64,000 bases of DNA from NCBI GenBank assembly GCA_022818135.1, contig JAFMSR010000003.1:32701577-32765576 (forward strand), written 5' to 3'. Each line of letters begins with the position of its first letter. The stretch's first letter is position 1. Positions 27,598-40,439 of the stretch are shown one piece after another. The notes beneath the pieces were generated by a model. It made no database searches. It was not told where the DNA came from and saw nothing but the letters and a program-made list of their open reading frames with translations. Source of the stretch: Saxidomus purpurata (lineage: Eukaryota > Mollusca > Bivalvia > Venerida > Veneridae). Position numbers and translations under genes: made by a program.

Positions 27598-28451
27598 TGC
27601 AGTTCGCAGTTCGCGATTAGAATCGCTAACTTACAACTAAGAAATTCAGTTCGCAGTTCGCGATTCGAATCGCGAACTGGCAACTAAGAATTTCAGTTTC
27701 CAGTTCGCGATTCGAATCGCGAACTGCGAACTAGCAACTAACTGTAGTTCACAGTTTGAACTGCAAACATGTTCGGAGTTGAACAGTCAAACAATTTGTC
27801 AACAAACAGTTTGACAATTCGAATCGCAAACTGGCACCTAGTCTTCATTTGAACCGGTAATTGAGAATAAGAAGTGGTTTGCATTTCGCTATTCGATTAG
27901 GAAACTCATGTTAGGTTTGCAGTTCGCAAACTTGTCTGCAATTCGCAGTTCGCAACTCGAATCGCGAATTGCAAACTGCGAACTGGTTTGCAGTTCACAA
28001 TTCGAACTGGCAACTTGTCTGTAGTTTGCTGTTCTAATTGCGACTAGTTGTCTGTCCGCAGGAAAATATTTAAAACATGATCTGCGAACTGCAGACTAGT
28101 TTGCAGTTAGCGATTTGAATTGCAAATTGCAAAGTGCAAACCAGTCACCAGTTTGCTTATCGCATTGTGAATTATATTTAAGAATTCGATTGGAATTGCG
28201 AACATCAAAATACAATCCAGAAGCAGTATTGCTACTCCAACAGCGAAATATAGTTACAAACCTTTTGCCAGTTCGTGATTCGAATTTCGAACTGCGAACT
28301 ACACACAAGTTTCCAGTTGCCAGCTTGCGATTCGAACTTCGAACTGAGAACTGCAGAGTAGTTCGCGATTGAAATTGCGAACTGCAAACTGATTTTTTAC
28401 TTGCCAGTTTGCGATTCGATTCGTGACCTGCAAACTGCGAACTGCAAACCA
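27598..28451. repeat. Array of self-complementary GTTCGCGATTCGAA-type words
   Basis: About 850 bp built from variants of GCAGTTCGCGATTCGAATCG followed by CGAACTG and GCAAACTGCGAACTGG, in both orientations. The word around TTCGAA is itself palindromic. Open frames on both strands (28115-28372 and 28096-28452) are by-products of the repeat. Confidence 0.9.
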
Positions 28452-31400
28452 ACTAGAGGATATTACTTTATTTCAAAACCTGCTGCCTCTTAATAGGCTA
28501 TGCGCATGCGCGAACATTCTGACTGGACGTTATAAGATTCTGCGAGGTGAATAACTCAAACAAAACAGCAATCGCTTAAAGTGCATCGTATGTCACTTAA
28601 ATGTCTGCAGTGCGACATCAGTAGATTATTCTCAATTACCATAGACAATTGTATATCTCTCCTTTCAAATCCTAAGAAAACATAATCTATTTTCATACAC
28701 AGATTATATATACCTAACGACAGAAAATCAATACAAGCATTTCAAATATATGAGTTAACAATGTAATAGTGAAATTTTCATTTAAATGAGTTCTTGTTGA
28801 ATAGTAACACCACAAGCAAAATAAAGAAACGTTGAGATTAAACCAGAATTAAATTTACAACAAAGCAAAATATGGTATTAATTTTAAATAATATTTCATT
28901 GTATACCTTATACACAGCCTGTTTCATCTTGTAATACGGTACGCATTCATAACATAGGTAGTTTGTAGGGTGAACGCTTCCTTCATTTTTCAAAAGATTG
29001 TAAGAATATCAGTACAATATAATCATCGTGAGTAAGCAATAGATGTACAATATTTACGTGTATCCATCAAGCATATGTAGATTATAGAGTGAACTCCTCC
29101 TTCGGTTTTATAGATTGCAATAAATATTGGTACACATCATATCCATGAAAAGTAGATTTGCTAGACATGATTTTTGTGTTTATCTGTACAGATTTTGCAG
29201 AGTTATGCCCCTTCAAACTCAGAAATTCTGTTGTTTAGATTATAATCTGTGATAAAACGGCATTGGACGACTACTTAGTCACAGTGACATTTCTAGTTTT
29301 AAAATGCGAAGGTAAACTTGTGATCGTATTTTAACACGAGTAAATATAGTAACTACTTTTGATGATATTTTTCATCGAATGTGTGCAGAAAATAAAAGAA
29401 ACTAAGAGAATAATCCTCAATCATTTATGAGTAATTCTCTTTAAAACGTGACAAAGATAACTCTCGAAATGACAATGTTTCAATATTTTTATGAGAATAT
29501 TCTTCATAACAGCAATACTTTCACTTTTTAGAGATCATACACTGTCACTCGGTAGCTGTTTATTTCACTGCGTTTTGTAACAAATAAACCACGCCCTCAT
29601 ATCTATCAATATACAATGTTGTTACCTCCAAACTAATAATAACATAATAATTGAAAGTGAAGTGTAATTATACTTTCTCGATTAGTGAATATCGGTCAAT
29701 ATTTCAAGTAACATATTTGATAATAAAAACAAAGAATCCGATTTAGTTTGTTTTCCCGATGCTGGATCCCGGGTTAGATTCCCGGTCAGCGCGCCTGCTA
29801 CAACTGGTGTCCCCTTTATGCATACAGATAAAACTTGACACGAATAATTACGGTGATCTATCTATTGCAAATACTGTAAATCGTGCTGACCGACTTTTGA
29901 AATAGTTCTCGTTACATTTGTGGTCCATTACATTCTCTTCTCAATAACCATTCTAAATGCCTAATACACTTATACAATACAAAAATATAACACCTCCATT
30001 TTCTCAAAAAGCTTAATACAGCATGTTTTGCTTTAACATTGAAATTCGGCAATGCCCGATGATTCAGTAACAGACAAAAAAACTTGGCAATCAAATAAAT
30101 GCAATGACAGTCTTAGAGAAAGCAAATTTGAACTATCACATGAACATCCTTTTTTTAGAACAATGTATAATAAGTTTGATTTTGATAACACGAATACAAT
30201 AGGTTTTTTGCGGTTGAAACGGGATAATTATATAGCTTTTGTTATATCTTGCTGTTAGATACCGAAAGACTTCTGAAAATTATGAGAACATGTTTTCGTT
30301 CTATTAGCATCACAATTCAATGTAAGCAAACTGATTGTTTGTGATTAAACAAACGCTTGTGAAAGAGTTTGGGATACACATGCTACTGAAAATGTAAAAT
30401 GTTTAACTGTTTCTTTAACCAGCATTTGTAAAACAAATATTTATGCAAGGAAAATTCCATTACAGTACAAATTCTTTATTTGTTTCATTACTATTACTGG
30501 CTGTCAGAAACAAGAAACTGTTATTGTATAGCTAGGGAAATAATATTTTGGCCAGAATTAATTGAAATTCTTATAGATTTAATAGTCTCTCATAGGTGAT
30601 GCTTTGTCAAAGTGGTTTGCAATAGATGATTGAATGACTGTGTTAAGGCAGCAGCTAAGGGTTTATCATTACCTTTTGTAGTTTTTACTATATTTACAAA
30701 ATCTAACAAGGTTATGAAAATGATAAACTGTTTCGCATCAGTACACAATGTAGAATAATTCCAAGCTTAGGTGACTTTTCTTTCGCTTCTAGTCTGAAAT
30801 TATTATCATGTTGAGTGATGTAAATGTATGTCATTAGTCATTGACGCACGACTTGAATATGAATTTCAAAAGTTTGTTTGGTTGTAAAATATGTAATTGA
30901 TTATACTTTCGTTTATTAAACATTAATATATATATTTCAATGATATTCATTGATGTTAATAGATATTTAAATGATTAAAGTGGACTGATTATTTAAAAGT
31001 CATAGCCTTAAACGAGATGTGATTTATATTCATTTCATTATCATATGCGACACAAGGTTACGTTAAAGCATAACTTAACATCAATAAAGTCTTACTATAT
31101 AAATGGAACCAAACTTGATGCAACCATTTCCATTTTTATGACTTGTGTATTTAAAAATACGTTACATTCACTGTTTTCAAAATCTTAATTTCAACCAAAT
31201 AGTCAAATTCTTCTGTCAATACCAAGAAACTCGAAACAAACGCGTCAAAACAGCTTGCACTTTAAAACATAGCTATAAGAGTTTAAAGACTTTAAGTCTC
31301 GAAAATATCTTTGCAGAATGATCGTGTTATAATTCTGCATTTTGATTACAACACAAAATATAATATTACAACTAAAGATGTATAACTGAAGTTAATATCT

Positions 31401-32400
31401 TTAGAGAAACCCATATGGAAACCAACCTTCTCGATATTGTATTTGGAAACTATGTTTTCGAGCATCACGGGAAATGTTTTATTTTTTCATTTGTTTGACA
31501 ATACAGAAGCAAAGACTGAGTTTTAGTTTTTATAAACCAGACCGATAGTTTGTTAGAATTTAAAAGATATGAACGTCATTTAAAACTTTTGCTTGCATGC
31601 AGCGATACATAATTTATGAAATGACTTTTATAATAAATTATCAAAACCTAACTATTTCATAAAACGAAAGTCCTATTAAATTTTGGCAATGATCAATGTC
31701 AGTAGTATTTGTCATTGAATGTGTCAAGAGTACAGGTTATACAGGCTAGATGTATAAGAGGAATACTTATCACATTATTGTAAATGCATTACATCTAGAT
31801 AACCTGTTAATGCATTACAACTATTACAACATACTACTGTATGGCGACATGGAAATAGATTGACAGAAATAAGCTACATGATAGGTAGCATGTATAGCCA
31901 GGCAAAAATGGTCACCCAGGGACAATTTCTGTGAAATTATTTTGTAATGGACCGGCAGTTTCTGAGTTGAAAGAGTTTAAAACTTAAAGAAAAAATGCCC
32001 AATGATTGTCTTTTAACGAACCAAACTTCTCGGAAGAGGGTCATCTAAAGAACAATTCTGTAAATTGATATCCATTAGCCGGGAAAATATTATGCGTAAT
32101 AGCAGTAAAGCAGAGCTCCGGAGGGAATATAATTCTTTGAACAAATATGTGTGCTTCAGAGACACTATTCGTAATGTGAAAAAGAACGTTATTTTGTAGA
32201 ATATCATATTGCAAAACTCGTTTTTTTGTAAAAATTTGGCCTAATTAACTACACTTTTGTTGACGACATCAACAAAAATCAATTTCTAGAATGCTTGAAA
32301 CAGGAGGACATCATTCCAATATATTTCATCAAGTTTTGTCTCAAACGCTTCTTAAACGATTAATCTAAAAAACAATTAGTGTTTCAATGAGAGTGAAACG
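28452..32400. other. No gene seen
   Basis: AT-rich, with the degenerate tandem units near 29 kb and a B-box-like GGGTTAGATTCCCGG at about 29770 that lacks an A box. Nothing else could be identified. Confidence 0.6.
28950..29270. repeat. Degenerate tandem units, about 122 bp
   Basis: GTAGGGTGAACGCTTCCTTC near 28965 is echoed by TAGAGTGAACTCCTCCTTCG near 29085, with similar following sequence (AGATTGTAAGAATATCAGTA against AGATTGCAATAAATATTGGT). A GAGTTATGCCCCTT word follows near 29200. Confidence 0.5.
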
Positions 32401-32721
32401 ATGTCAAGTAAAAGCAGCATTTTCCAGAGTATAAATATATGTCATTCTCAAGTAAAATTTAAAGTCAAGATGCATTTCTGCGTACCGCAATTTTTTGCGC
32501 TGTTTTTAGTGTGTTCTGTTAGAAGTTGGCATTCGAAGAAGGTTATCTGTCAAACTAAAGACTACCCGTCGAAACGGGACGATGGAATAATACACCGTTT
32601 AACGAGAGATTATGTAATTTATGTAACTCCCATGAAGTTGGATCGGAAAAACACTACCTACTTACATGCTCTTTTTTTGACAACGAACGATCTCAATAGA
32701 TTAGAGACAAATTTCGCGTGA
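32401..32721 (+). CDS. Small ORF of unknown function, low support
   Basis: This 106-codon ATG frame has an internal Met at residue 24 followed by a hydrophobic stretch (MHFCVPQFFALFLVCSVRS) that would suit a signal peptide. The remainder is basic and contains no known motif. No neighbouring exon or homologue is recognised. It lies about 280 bp upstream of the mariner remnant and may be chance. Confidence 0.15.
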   Translation: MSSKSSIFQSINICHSQVKFKVKMHFCVPQFFALFLVCSVRSWHSKKVICQTKDYPSKRDDGIIHRLTRDYVIYVTPMKLDRKNTTYLHALFLTTNDLNRLETNFA

Positions 32722-32999
32722 ATTCACCCGACTCTTACAGTAATCTATTAAATTCCAATAGTATTGATGACTTAAAAAAGCTTTATGGGTATCATAATGA
32801 ACAAGTTTCGATGATTCGCGATTTTAGTCTATATAAAAAAAACTTCTTTTTTTCCCTCTAAAAAATCAGGAGGAAATTAAGATGATTGGGTAGATAAACA
32901 TGTTAGCTTTACATTGATACCACACCCATTAAAATCCGTTCACTTTAGCTGTGTCTATCGCTCGCTAAACATTACCTACTCGTGTATACTAATACAAAA

Positions 33000-34060
33000 A
33001 TGGTTGGAAGAAGGTCAGCGTACGCCGTTGAAATACGGTCCTATGTTAAGAATCATTGTATTCTTGGCATAGGGTATAAAGACATTTTTGATGAAATATG
33101 TTCTGTTTATGGGCATAATGAAATGTCTTTTCCGACAGTTACTCGTTGGTTTAAGAAATTCAAATGTGGGTTTGTTTCAACAGAGGATGCACCACAGGCC
33201 GTCGGCCGAAAATGGCAACGTCTGGCAAGATGGTTGCGAGAGTGAAAGAAATAGTTGCTACTTATGCAAGATACACCGCTAGGCAAATAGCTAGTATGAT
33301 TGGCATCTCATTTGGAGCAGCTCATGCAATTCTGAATGAGAAAGATCTGTGCTAGATGGATTCCCCATCTGTTGAAGGTTGAGCAGAAAAAGGCACGCGT
33401 ACAATGCGCGAAAACGGTGCTTAAAATATTTTTTAAATTAAAATGCACGGTCTTTCGCAAATGTTGTCACTGGTGACGAGACACGGGCTCACTTTTTTGA
33501 GCCAAAACGAAAGATTCAGAACAAAATATGGGTAACAAAGTCTGGCAAAAGACCATACATTTGCAAAGCGGACCACGAGTGTCAAGAAGGTAATGTATGC
33601 CATATTCTTCACAAATCAGGGTCCTGCCATACAAGTTGCTGTATCTAAAGGCAAATCCGTAAATGCAAAGTTTTACAAGACTAAAGTTCTTCGAAAACTG
33701 AAGAAATATTTTAAAACTCGAAGACTTGCAACTGGTTTGGCCAATGTCAGATTGCTACATGACAATGCGTCATCGCACAAGGCGTCTATTGTACAAGACT
33801 TTCTGAAGAAGTGCTCCCTCACACTCCGTATTCACCTGAACTTGCCCCGTGTGACTTCCTTTTGTTCCCAAGGCTAAAAAAAAGACGTGTGGTCGAAAAT
33901 TTGTCCAGGGCAAACACCTCGGTTCTGCAATATTCCAGTGTTTTCATAGTATACCTTGAAAACACTATGAAAATGCCTTCAAGGATTAGATTAGAAGACT
34001 GAAACGTTGCATATCTGTTGGAGGTGAATACTTCGAGGGGAAAAAATAAAATTTTCATTG
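33000..34060 (+). pseudogene. Degenerate mariner (DD34D-type) transposase
   Basis: Mariner transposases cut and paste DNA through three Asp residues. From ATG 33000 the frame starts MVGRRSAYAVEIRSYVKNH, with TVTRWFKKFKCG and STEDAPQA of the first helix-turn-helix region. A shifted frame gives TARQIASMIGISFGAAHAIL, then ARWIPHLLKVEQKKARVQCA. VVTGDET (first Asp) lies near 33470, VRLLHDNASSHKA (second Asp) near 33755, and LPHTPYSPELAPCDFLLFPR (third Asp) near 33811-33870 in yet another frame. All three Asp codons survive, but at least three frameshifts or stops separate the parts, and a few residues are missing between the second and third Asp. Terminal inverted repeats could not be found by eye. 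Confidence 0.9.
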
Positions 34061-34477
34061 AAATCTATCGAGGATACATTTGTATGTGCTTAGATGCATT
34101 CATATTTGGACATTGCTCGTAGGAGAAGACAAGGGTTGGCCAGCCGGAAATGTCATGTCAAATGTCAATGTCAAATGATATTTCAGACAAATAATAATAG
34201 TAAACTTAATTGACCTTTCTATCATAATGTCTTGATTTCTGACAAAGTGTAACAAGTTGTCTAGACAAATAAGATTGACACGATTCCGATGTCAGTTAAG
34301 CGATTGACTTCAGACAAATTATAAATCATTATGTCTTTATGAATTGTATAACCTGTTAGAGTATCTGATAGGATGAAGTTGCCTTAAATGGGAAGTAAAA
34401 ATCGTAACACTGAACTTTAATGTTCTATTGAAGTAATCAATAAATTACAAATTTCAGGTTTGACATAAACAGTTGAA

Positions 34478-34800
34478 AGGGCAATAACTCTGTAGTTACT
34501 AAAGAAAGAGCCATGGTTCCTGTACACTGCACTTTCTCTCAATGTACTTGACCATTGTATGAAGTTATATTGAATTCCGACCAGTAGTTTTCAAGTTATG
34601 CTCCGGACAAGGAAAATTAACAAAGGGCAATAACTCTGTAATTAGTCAAGATGGAGTTATGGTTCTTATGCACTGCATTTCCTCTCAATGTGCTTGACCA
34701 TTATATGAAATTGTATTGAATTCCTACTACTAGTTTTCAAGTTATGCTCCGGTCAAGAAAAATGCAACGGACCGCCCGACCAACCGACTGACCAACTACA
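34478..34800. repeat. GGGCAATAACTCTG repeat, two 146-bp units plus CCGAC tail
   Basis: GGGCAATAACTCTGTAGTTA at 34479 recurs as GGGCAATAACTCTGTAATTA at 34625, with TTTTCAAGTTATGCTCCGG ending each unit. A tail of ACCGCCCGACCAACCGACTG closes the element. It is a family I recall as common in bivalve genomes. Confidence 0.85.
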
Positions 34801-35384
34801 GGATGACTCCTATATACACATGTACCTCCTGAACTTCGAAATGTGATAATAATTTAAGAACAAATTATAAATCAATTACATGTACATGCATATAAGCAGT
34901 TTATTTCCATAAAACAAGTTTTTTGACATTCAACTTTCTTGACATTCAAAATAAATGTGACATAATGTCAGAATCTTAATCCAAACTCCCAGCAGCAGTT
35001 ACTTTCCCTTACAGTACTTATAAACAGATTTTGTTAAAATTTCAAAAAGTAGAAATTTGAAGTTTAGCGTTAGTTTTTTGTATTGCTTTTACAATAAGGT
35101 TAATTTTATGAAATATTTAAGAGTCAGTATGTTAAATATAAAAAAGTTTATTCAAAATAGCGATTTTAATAGAATTGTTTTCCATCATCATGTGGTATCT
35201 TGTGAAGGCGGAACTCACCCAATCAAATTGCTGTGAGGAGTTTGATCTCAGTCATGTAAAGTTAACCATAAGGAATTTACTGTACTATCCCTTGGTGTTC
35301 CCTGAACACATATTCTAACCCATATTACATGGCTTATACATGGCATGATTTGAACAAAGTATACATCTTTGTAAAACAAGTGAC

Positions 35385-35520
35385 ATTCTTGGCGGGGCCA
35401 ATATTGACCCCAGGGGTCATGATTTGAACAAACTTTAAAGACGTCTACTAGGCAATGCTACATGCCAAATATCTAAGCTCTAGGCCGTGTGGTTTCAGAG
35501 AAGAAAATTTTTCAAAATAT
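35385..35520. repeat. Fragment of the AGCTCACC-type repeat core
   Basis: GTCTACTAGGCAATGCTACA then TGCCAAATATCTAAGCTCTA and GGTTTCAGAGAAGAAAA are the reverse complement of the tandem core in 59780-60020. The terminal parts are missing. Confidence 0.75.
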
Positions 35521-38421
35521 TCGATGACTGATGAATAATGTTTTTCATGTCGTAATTTCATTATACTGCAAAGTAAGTTACATGTTAAACTTGCGGGTTC
35601 ATTTGTTTAAACACTTTTATACTGTACACAACAATTCAATGCTTTGCGTGACTGTTATGTTCATTACTTATTTGTTCACAATGACATTATTTCTTTTTCA
35701 TAAGGAAAAAACATCGCAATTCCATAGGTAATAAGTGACAAGAACTAAACAAGTGTAAATGTAAGAGGTGCTATCGTGTATGTCAGTTTCTTATCAATAC
35801 TGCCATTTAAAGTTATATTACCCTTCAAAATTGTCACGTTTGTTTATAGTTAAGAATGAAGCTCAAAACACAGTAGATACTTGGAAAACATATACAAAAA
35901 TAAGTTTTACCAAGTTATTTCTATTATTGACAAATACAAATAAAGAGGGTTCATTTTTTATTTTTGACAAGGATAGTCCTAAAAGATTTTTACAGATTTC
36001 TTCTATATTCAATGTGAATGAAACTGTTATACAGATTGTTATTTGATGGTTTTAACTATGGCAATAATATAATTCTAGGAGTATAAACCACTAATTAATG
36101 TTTCATTTAAAATTATGAGGGTCACTTTGAAAGATTTTATCGTTTACTTCCCTGTCGTATTTTGATTGGTATAAAACTAAGATGTCATTTAAGCTGTAAA
36201 TCAATTGAAGATATTTTTTTTTCAATTTTTAGGTCTGTTTCGTTTAGAAATGACAAAGTAGTCTCGAGTTTACTGATATATCAATATCTTTATTTATTTA
36301 TCTACATGTTCATGTCATAAAAAGCTTCTTAAAAATAGATTTTCTTTTGAGTGATATACCGGTAAATTTATCACTCTGTGGAGTTTAGATGAATAGCAAT
36401 CTAATGCCGAATGCATGGGTTGTTAATTACGAAACATCTAAACGAGAAACAGTGATAAACAAACCGGTATGTCACGTAAAGGTAAAATCTATTTCCATTC
36501 TAACACGTTCTTTGTTCACAGGTTGACTGAATGAGACGAAATGGAGTTAGTGTTAAAAAGATAATTTAAATAATGTGTGCATTTCATTTTTTCAATACAC
36601 TTAAAAGCTCGTAAACGGCCTCCTGAGCATTCATTCGCGCTGCAATGCCCTTAAAACAATAAAACATTCAGTACCATTCGGAAGAATATATCTCCCCTTG
36701 TTGTTTTATGGGTTTAGATCATTTGATAATCTGTGAATAAAGAGCAATGAATGGTTGTTCCAAGTTGATAATGTTTTTCAAGACAAATTAAATAACATGC
36801 TTTACGACACTGCTTCGACCTTCTCGTAATATGGTGTTCCTTGCATTCCCAGATGGTTTGGTTTAAGTATTAAAAGCTTTTAAAAGTCATTAGGAAATCG
36901 CTGAAACTTTGACAACTGTCTATCAAAGTGAGTTTAAAAATGCGTTATGCTCCTGCGTCCAAATCTAATACCCTATTTCTGAGAATACAGTGTCGGCATT
37001 CCTCTTGTCAAAATGAGACATAAATCACCATTTTATGTTTCAAACCCCACAGGGTATTCTAGTTTACATAAGGTTCTCTTTTTTAAAGGGCAAAGTGTGT
37101 GCCTCTTTCAAGCTTACAGCATTCTAATGGCACAGTTGCGATCAGCTTCTTACAGCATTAAAGTCTTATCAACATTGCGTTGACAGCACAAGAGCAAGCT
37201 TACTTGTTTTTCTGGTTAAAGCACAAGAGCAAACAGCAACTTCAAATAATTCAATTAATATGTGCCCACATGTGTGCTTAATTTGAGTCATTCTAAATTA
37301 CAGAGCTCTACACATTACAGGTTTGAAAAATTTAGCTTACATTGTGAAAAGGATTACAAATATAGAATTATTCAAATTTTAGCAATAAACAGGGAATTTG
37401 CATTTTGAAAGATAAGGGGTATCACTTTTTTATCATCAAAATTTTGTTAAAATATGTCGATGTTGATTTTTTGAAGACATCTTTTTGAGATATTTATATA
37501 TTGACCATTCCGACATTTCAAATATCCAGAAAAAGCACCTCAACCAGCAAGTGATGAATGCTTTTTGGAAACTTGTATTCAACAATACATACTGCCAGAA
37601 AAACTTTTATCTAACACCAATATATATATTTGCACCGAAAATATTTAAAAATAAAATAATTATGTCTCTTCCTTTTTCATCCATCAAATGTTAAAGTCAG
37701 GGTTGAATAATTTGTAAATTCCCATGTCCAGTCAGTATGTAACTGATCTGATTTTTTCATACAGGTTACACAAAATTAAAAAGGTCTTGATGTTAATGAC
37801 CTTTAATCTTGTTCATACACAGCATAAAATTAAAATGACCCGTATTTATACAGGCAATGTATCCAGACATATCTAATTACAGGAACAGGGCCCAAAGGAA
37901 ATTGGCCAATTACAAAACTTTTGGTTTTAATGATTTGGGAAAGAAATTAACATGGCTTAGCATTATGTAAGCTTTCAGCCTTTTAGAGCCCATAAAATAA
38001 CTTTTTTTCAAATAAAGTGCTGTTCTTATATATGTTCCATTACTTAACAGCTATTTTGTCTAGACATGAAGTAAGTGACAAAAGAGGTTTTCAACGGATT
38101 TTCCTTTCCATTTGTACTATTCTCAACCTTAGGTAGCTTCCTTGTTTGCATTTGCTTAAAAGTGCATTTTAATCGTAACACAATATCCATTTGTCTTTTT
38201 GATCGATTTTGCGCATACAAATCTGAAATCAGAACTATTTGTATATCACTGTGACGAACAAGATAATTTGACCACATGATAACTGAAAAGACTCAAGGCT
38301 TAGTGATTTAGAGGTAAGTGTTTAATGACCTAGATTCTACATTAAATATGAATTTGTGATTTCTTTTATTATTTATTGATATTTATAATAATTTACTTAA
38401 TAAATAAGTCGTGTTAGAATC
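35521..38421. other. No gene seen
   Basis: AT-rich sequence with chance frames (35531-35731 and 35768-36046) of no recognised family. Short inverted words containing ACCGGT occur near 36358 and 36464. Confidence 0.6.
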
Positions 38422-38590
38422 GAAATGATAAGTATCTAAGTTTGGTTTATGGTAGAATAACCCTCGTTTGTCGTTCTAATGCGTAATAATATATCCTTCA
38501 GGCCTTCGGCCTTCGTGATATATTCTTGCGCATAAAAACTCCAAACTCGGGTTATTCTACGATAAACCAAACATGAATACATATCATTTC
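38422..38590. repeat. Foldback element, 169 bp
   Basis: Nearly the whole span is one inverted repeat. GTTTGGTTTATGGTAGAATA then ACCC at 38440 is matched by GGGTTATTCTAC and GATAAACCAAAC ending near 38572, and outer blocks GAAATGATA / TATCATTTC extend the arms. The centre is a CCTTCGGCC-rich loop. Confidence 0.85.
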
Positions 38591-39773
38591 TTAAACATAC
38601 ACTTGTTAGATATTCATATCTAAAAAGCTGTTATGTTAGTATCCAGTTAGTTTTGAATGAGGTATTGCTGCATAGTATACTAAGCTAAGCAAGAAACTAA
38701 GGGGTGAACTAGGGGTAAAAGTTTCATATGGATCCACATGCCTTTAGAATTGTTTAGATATAAATTATAAGCACATTCTGAGTCTTGTTTTCACGTACAC
38801 ACTACTGTGGAAGTTACAAACCTGTGTTACGTTTTGCCTTTTTGTCGTCCGGCCGGGAACAAGAAGGGACAAGTAGTTGTTGTTCAAAAGTATCACTTTT
38901 AAATATCCACTAGATAAAAATAGAAGATAAAATTTTGGTTAAGCTCCATAACTATCCGTATTTAGATAACGATGTTCCCTGACCACTTTATGCAAAGCTT
39001 TATTTCAAAACTGTCTCATTTTAATAGTGCTTTAAACATCAAACATGTGTTGGCATGATGAAAGTCTTTTTGACGAGGTCACCATTACTTAAAATGATGT
39101 TGAATATAACCATATTTTACCGCAGATTACCAAATCTAAATAAGTATATAATACAAATATGTTACAATTACCTCAATCAAGTTAAATCCTTAAAATAGAA
39201 ATAGTGACTCTTTACCACTCGTTTCGTAGGTAAATCAATATCTCACAAAGAAATAGCCTCTATTTAACTTACTCAAAGACCCATACGTGTTTTTTATCTG
39301 CCTTATTTTCTTTCTTCGCCCTCTCATTTTTCCTTCCCCTCTCTGTAACCTCCGTCCGCCCTAGTCATTTGCTATCCGTTCTCACGTACTCTTCGCCGAA
39401 CATTTCTGTATATTATATTTCTACTATGATTTTCACTTTTCATCTGCTTCTCAACTGCATTTCAATTATTACTTTCTCGTTTTTCCCTTTGTATTCACTG
39501 TCTCTAATACACTACTCACTTGAATCAATTCGTGTGGTTATTGTCATGGAACAGTTTTCTATGGTACTCTACGGTACTCTTTCGCAATTTACTCAGCTGT
39601 TACTGAGCCATTACTCAGATACTCTGTCACTGTATACTCCGGACACGCCAGCAGTAAGGTTAGCAGAGACGAACTCGGTACTAACGGAGACATTTTTAAA
39701 TTGACAAGGCAGTTTTGCCGAAAAATGATGAGAAAGGACCAGTGATAGTTAAGAGATGACATGAAGTTGTGAG

Positions 39774-39854
39774 TCCAGCTTCTGGCGGGGTTCGAACCAA
39801 CGATCTTTCGTTCTTGCGGGCAAGTGCATTAACCACTTAGCAATAGAGGACTCA
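39774..39854 (-). repeat. tRNA-like sequence, probable SINE head
   Basis: On the minus strand GTGAGTCC and GGACTCAC pair perfectly across about 78 nt. Between them lie an A-box-like TGCTAAGTGGTTAATGC and a strong B box GGTTCGAACCCC. The anticodon arm does not fold well and extra bases follow the T arm, so a tRNA-derived SINE or pseudogene is more likely than a working tRNA. Confidence 0.6.
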
Positions 39855-40439
39855 CTTCCCAAACGTGTTTTGTGATTTCTTATCTCATTACACGATGACT
39901 TTTCATAAATTGAATGTTTTTTTATGTTTAAGTAACAGTCAGAGACAATCCTTCAACTATATTAATGTAATTCCTTACTTTTTACTTGTACATGTATATA
40001 ACTACAATGTACATTGACAATTACTTTTATGGAGAAGACTCCAGTAGATTTACAAAATGGTACCTTAAGATAAACATAAACACAGAAGTAAATTTCACAA
40101 TTATAGTTGGCAGATACATTGTGATCACATGTCGATTGATTAGTTTGACACTTCTTACATAATTTATGTCAACGAATATTTGTTTACACTGTTTATTTGG
40201 TTTTCACCTACCCAAATTATTCATATAAGACCCCAACCCTCTTGTTCTGCGATCAAACAAGGCATATTTTGAACAATATTGCAATGATGATAACCTTTTA
40301 TCATATATATGTGAACAGTTGCAAGCATCAGTAATATTCGAATCAAAAGCAACATTATTAACGTTATTGCGGCGATAAAAAGAACTCGTTGTATTTTTGT
40401 CTGAACTGCTGATACATGAAACACTAGCATAGTGCAATC

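Noticed and set aside
27598..28451. CRISPR-like array
   Set aside because: There are no fixed-length repeats or unique spacers, no cas genes, and the context is clearly eukaryotic.
28096..28452. 118-codon and 85-codon frames on opposite strands
   Set aside because: Both lie inside the self-complementary word array, whose repetition of a stop-poor word keeps several frames open.
29750..29835. Possible tRNA or SINE from a B-box-like GGGTTAGATTCCCGG
   Set aside because: No A box or cloverleaf pairing could be found at the right distance.
39369..39704. 111-codon hydrophobic frame
   Set aside because: It starts at TTG, lies in a pyrimidine-rich stretch and resembles no protein I know.
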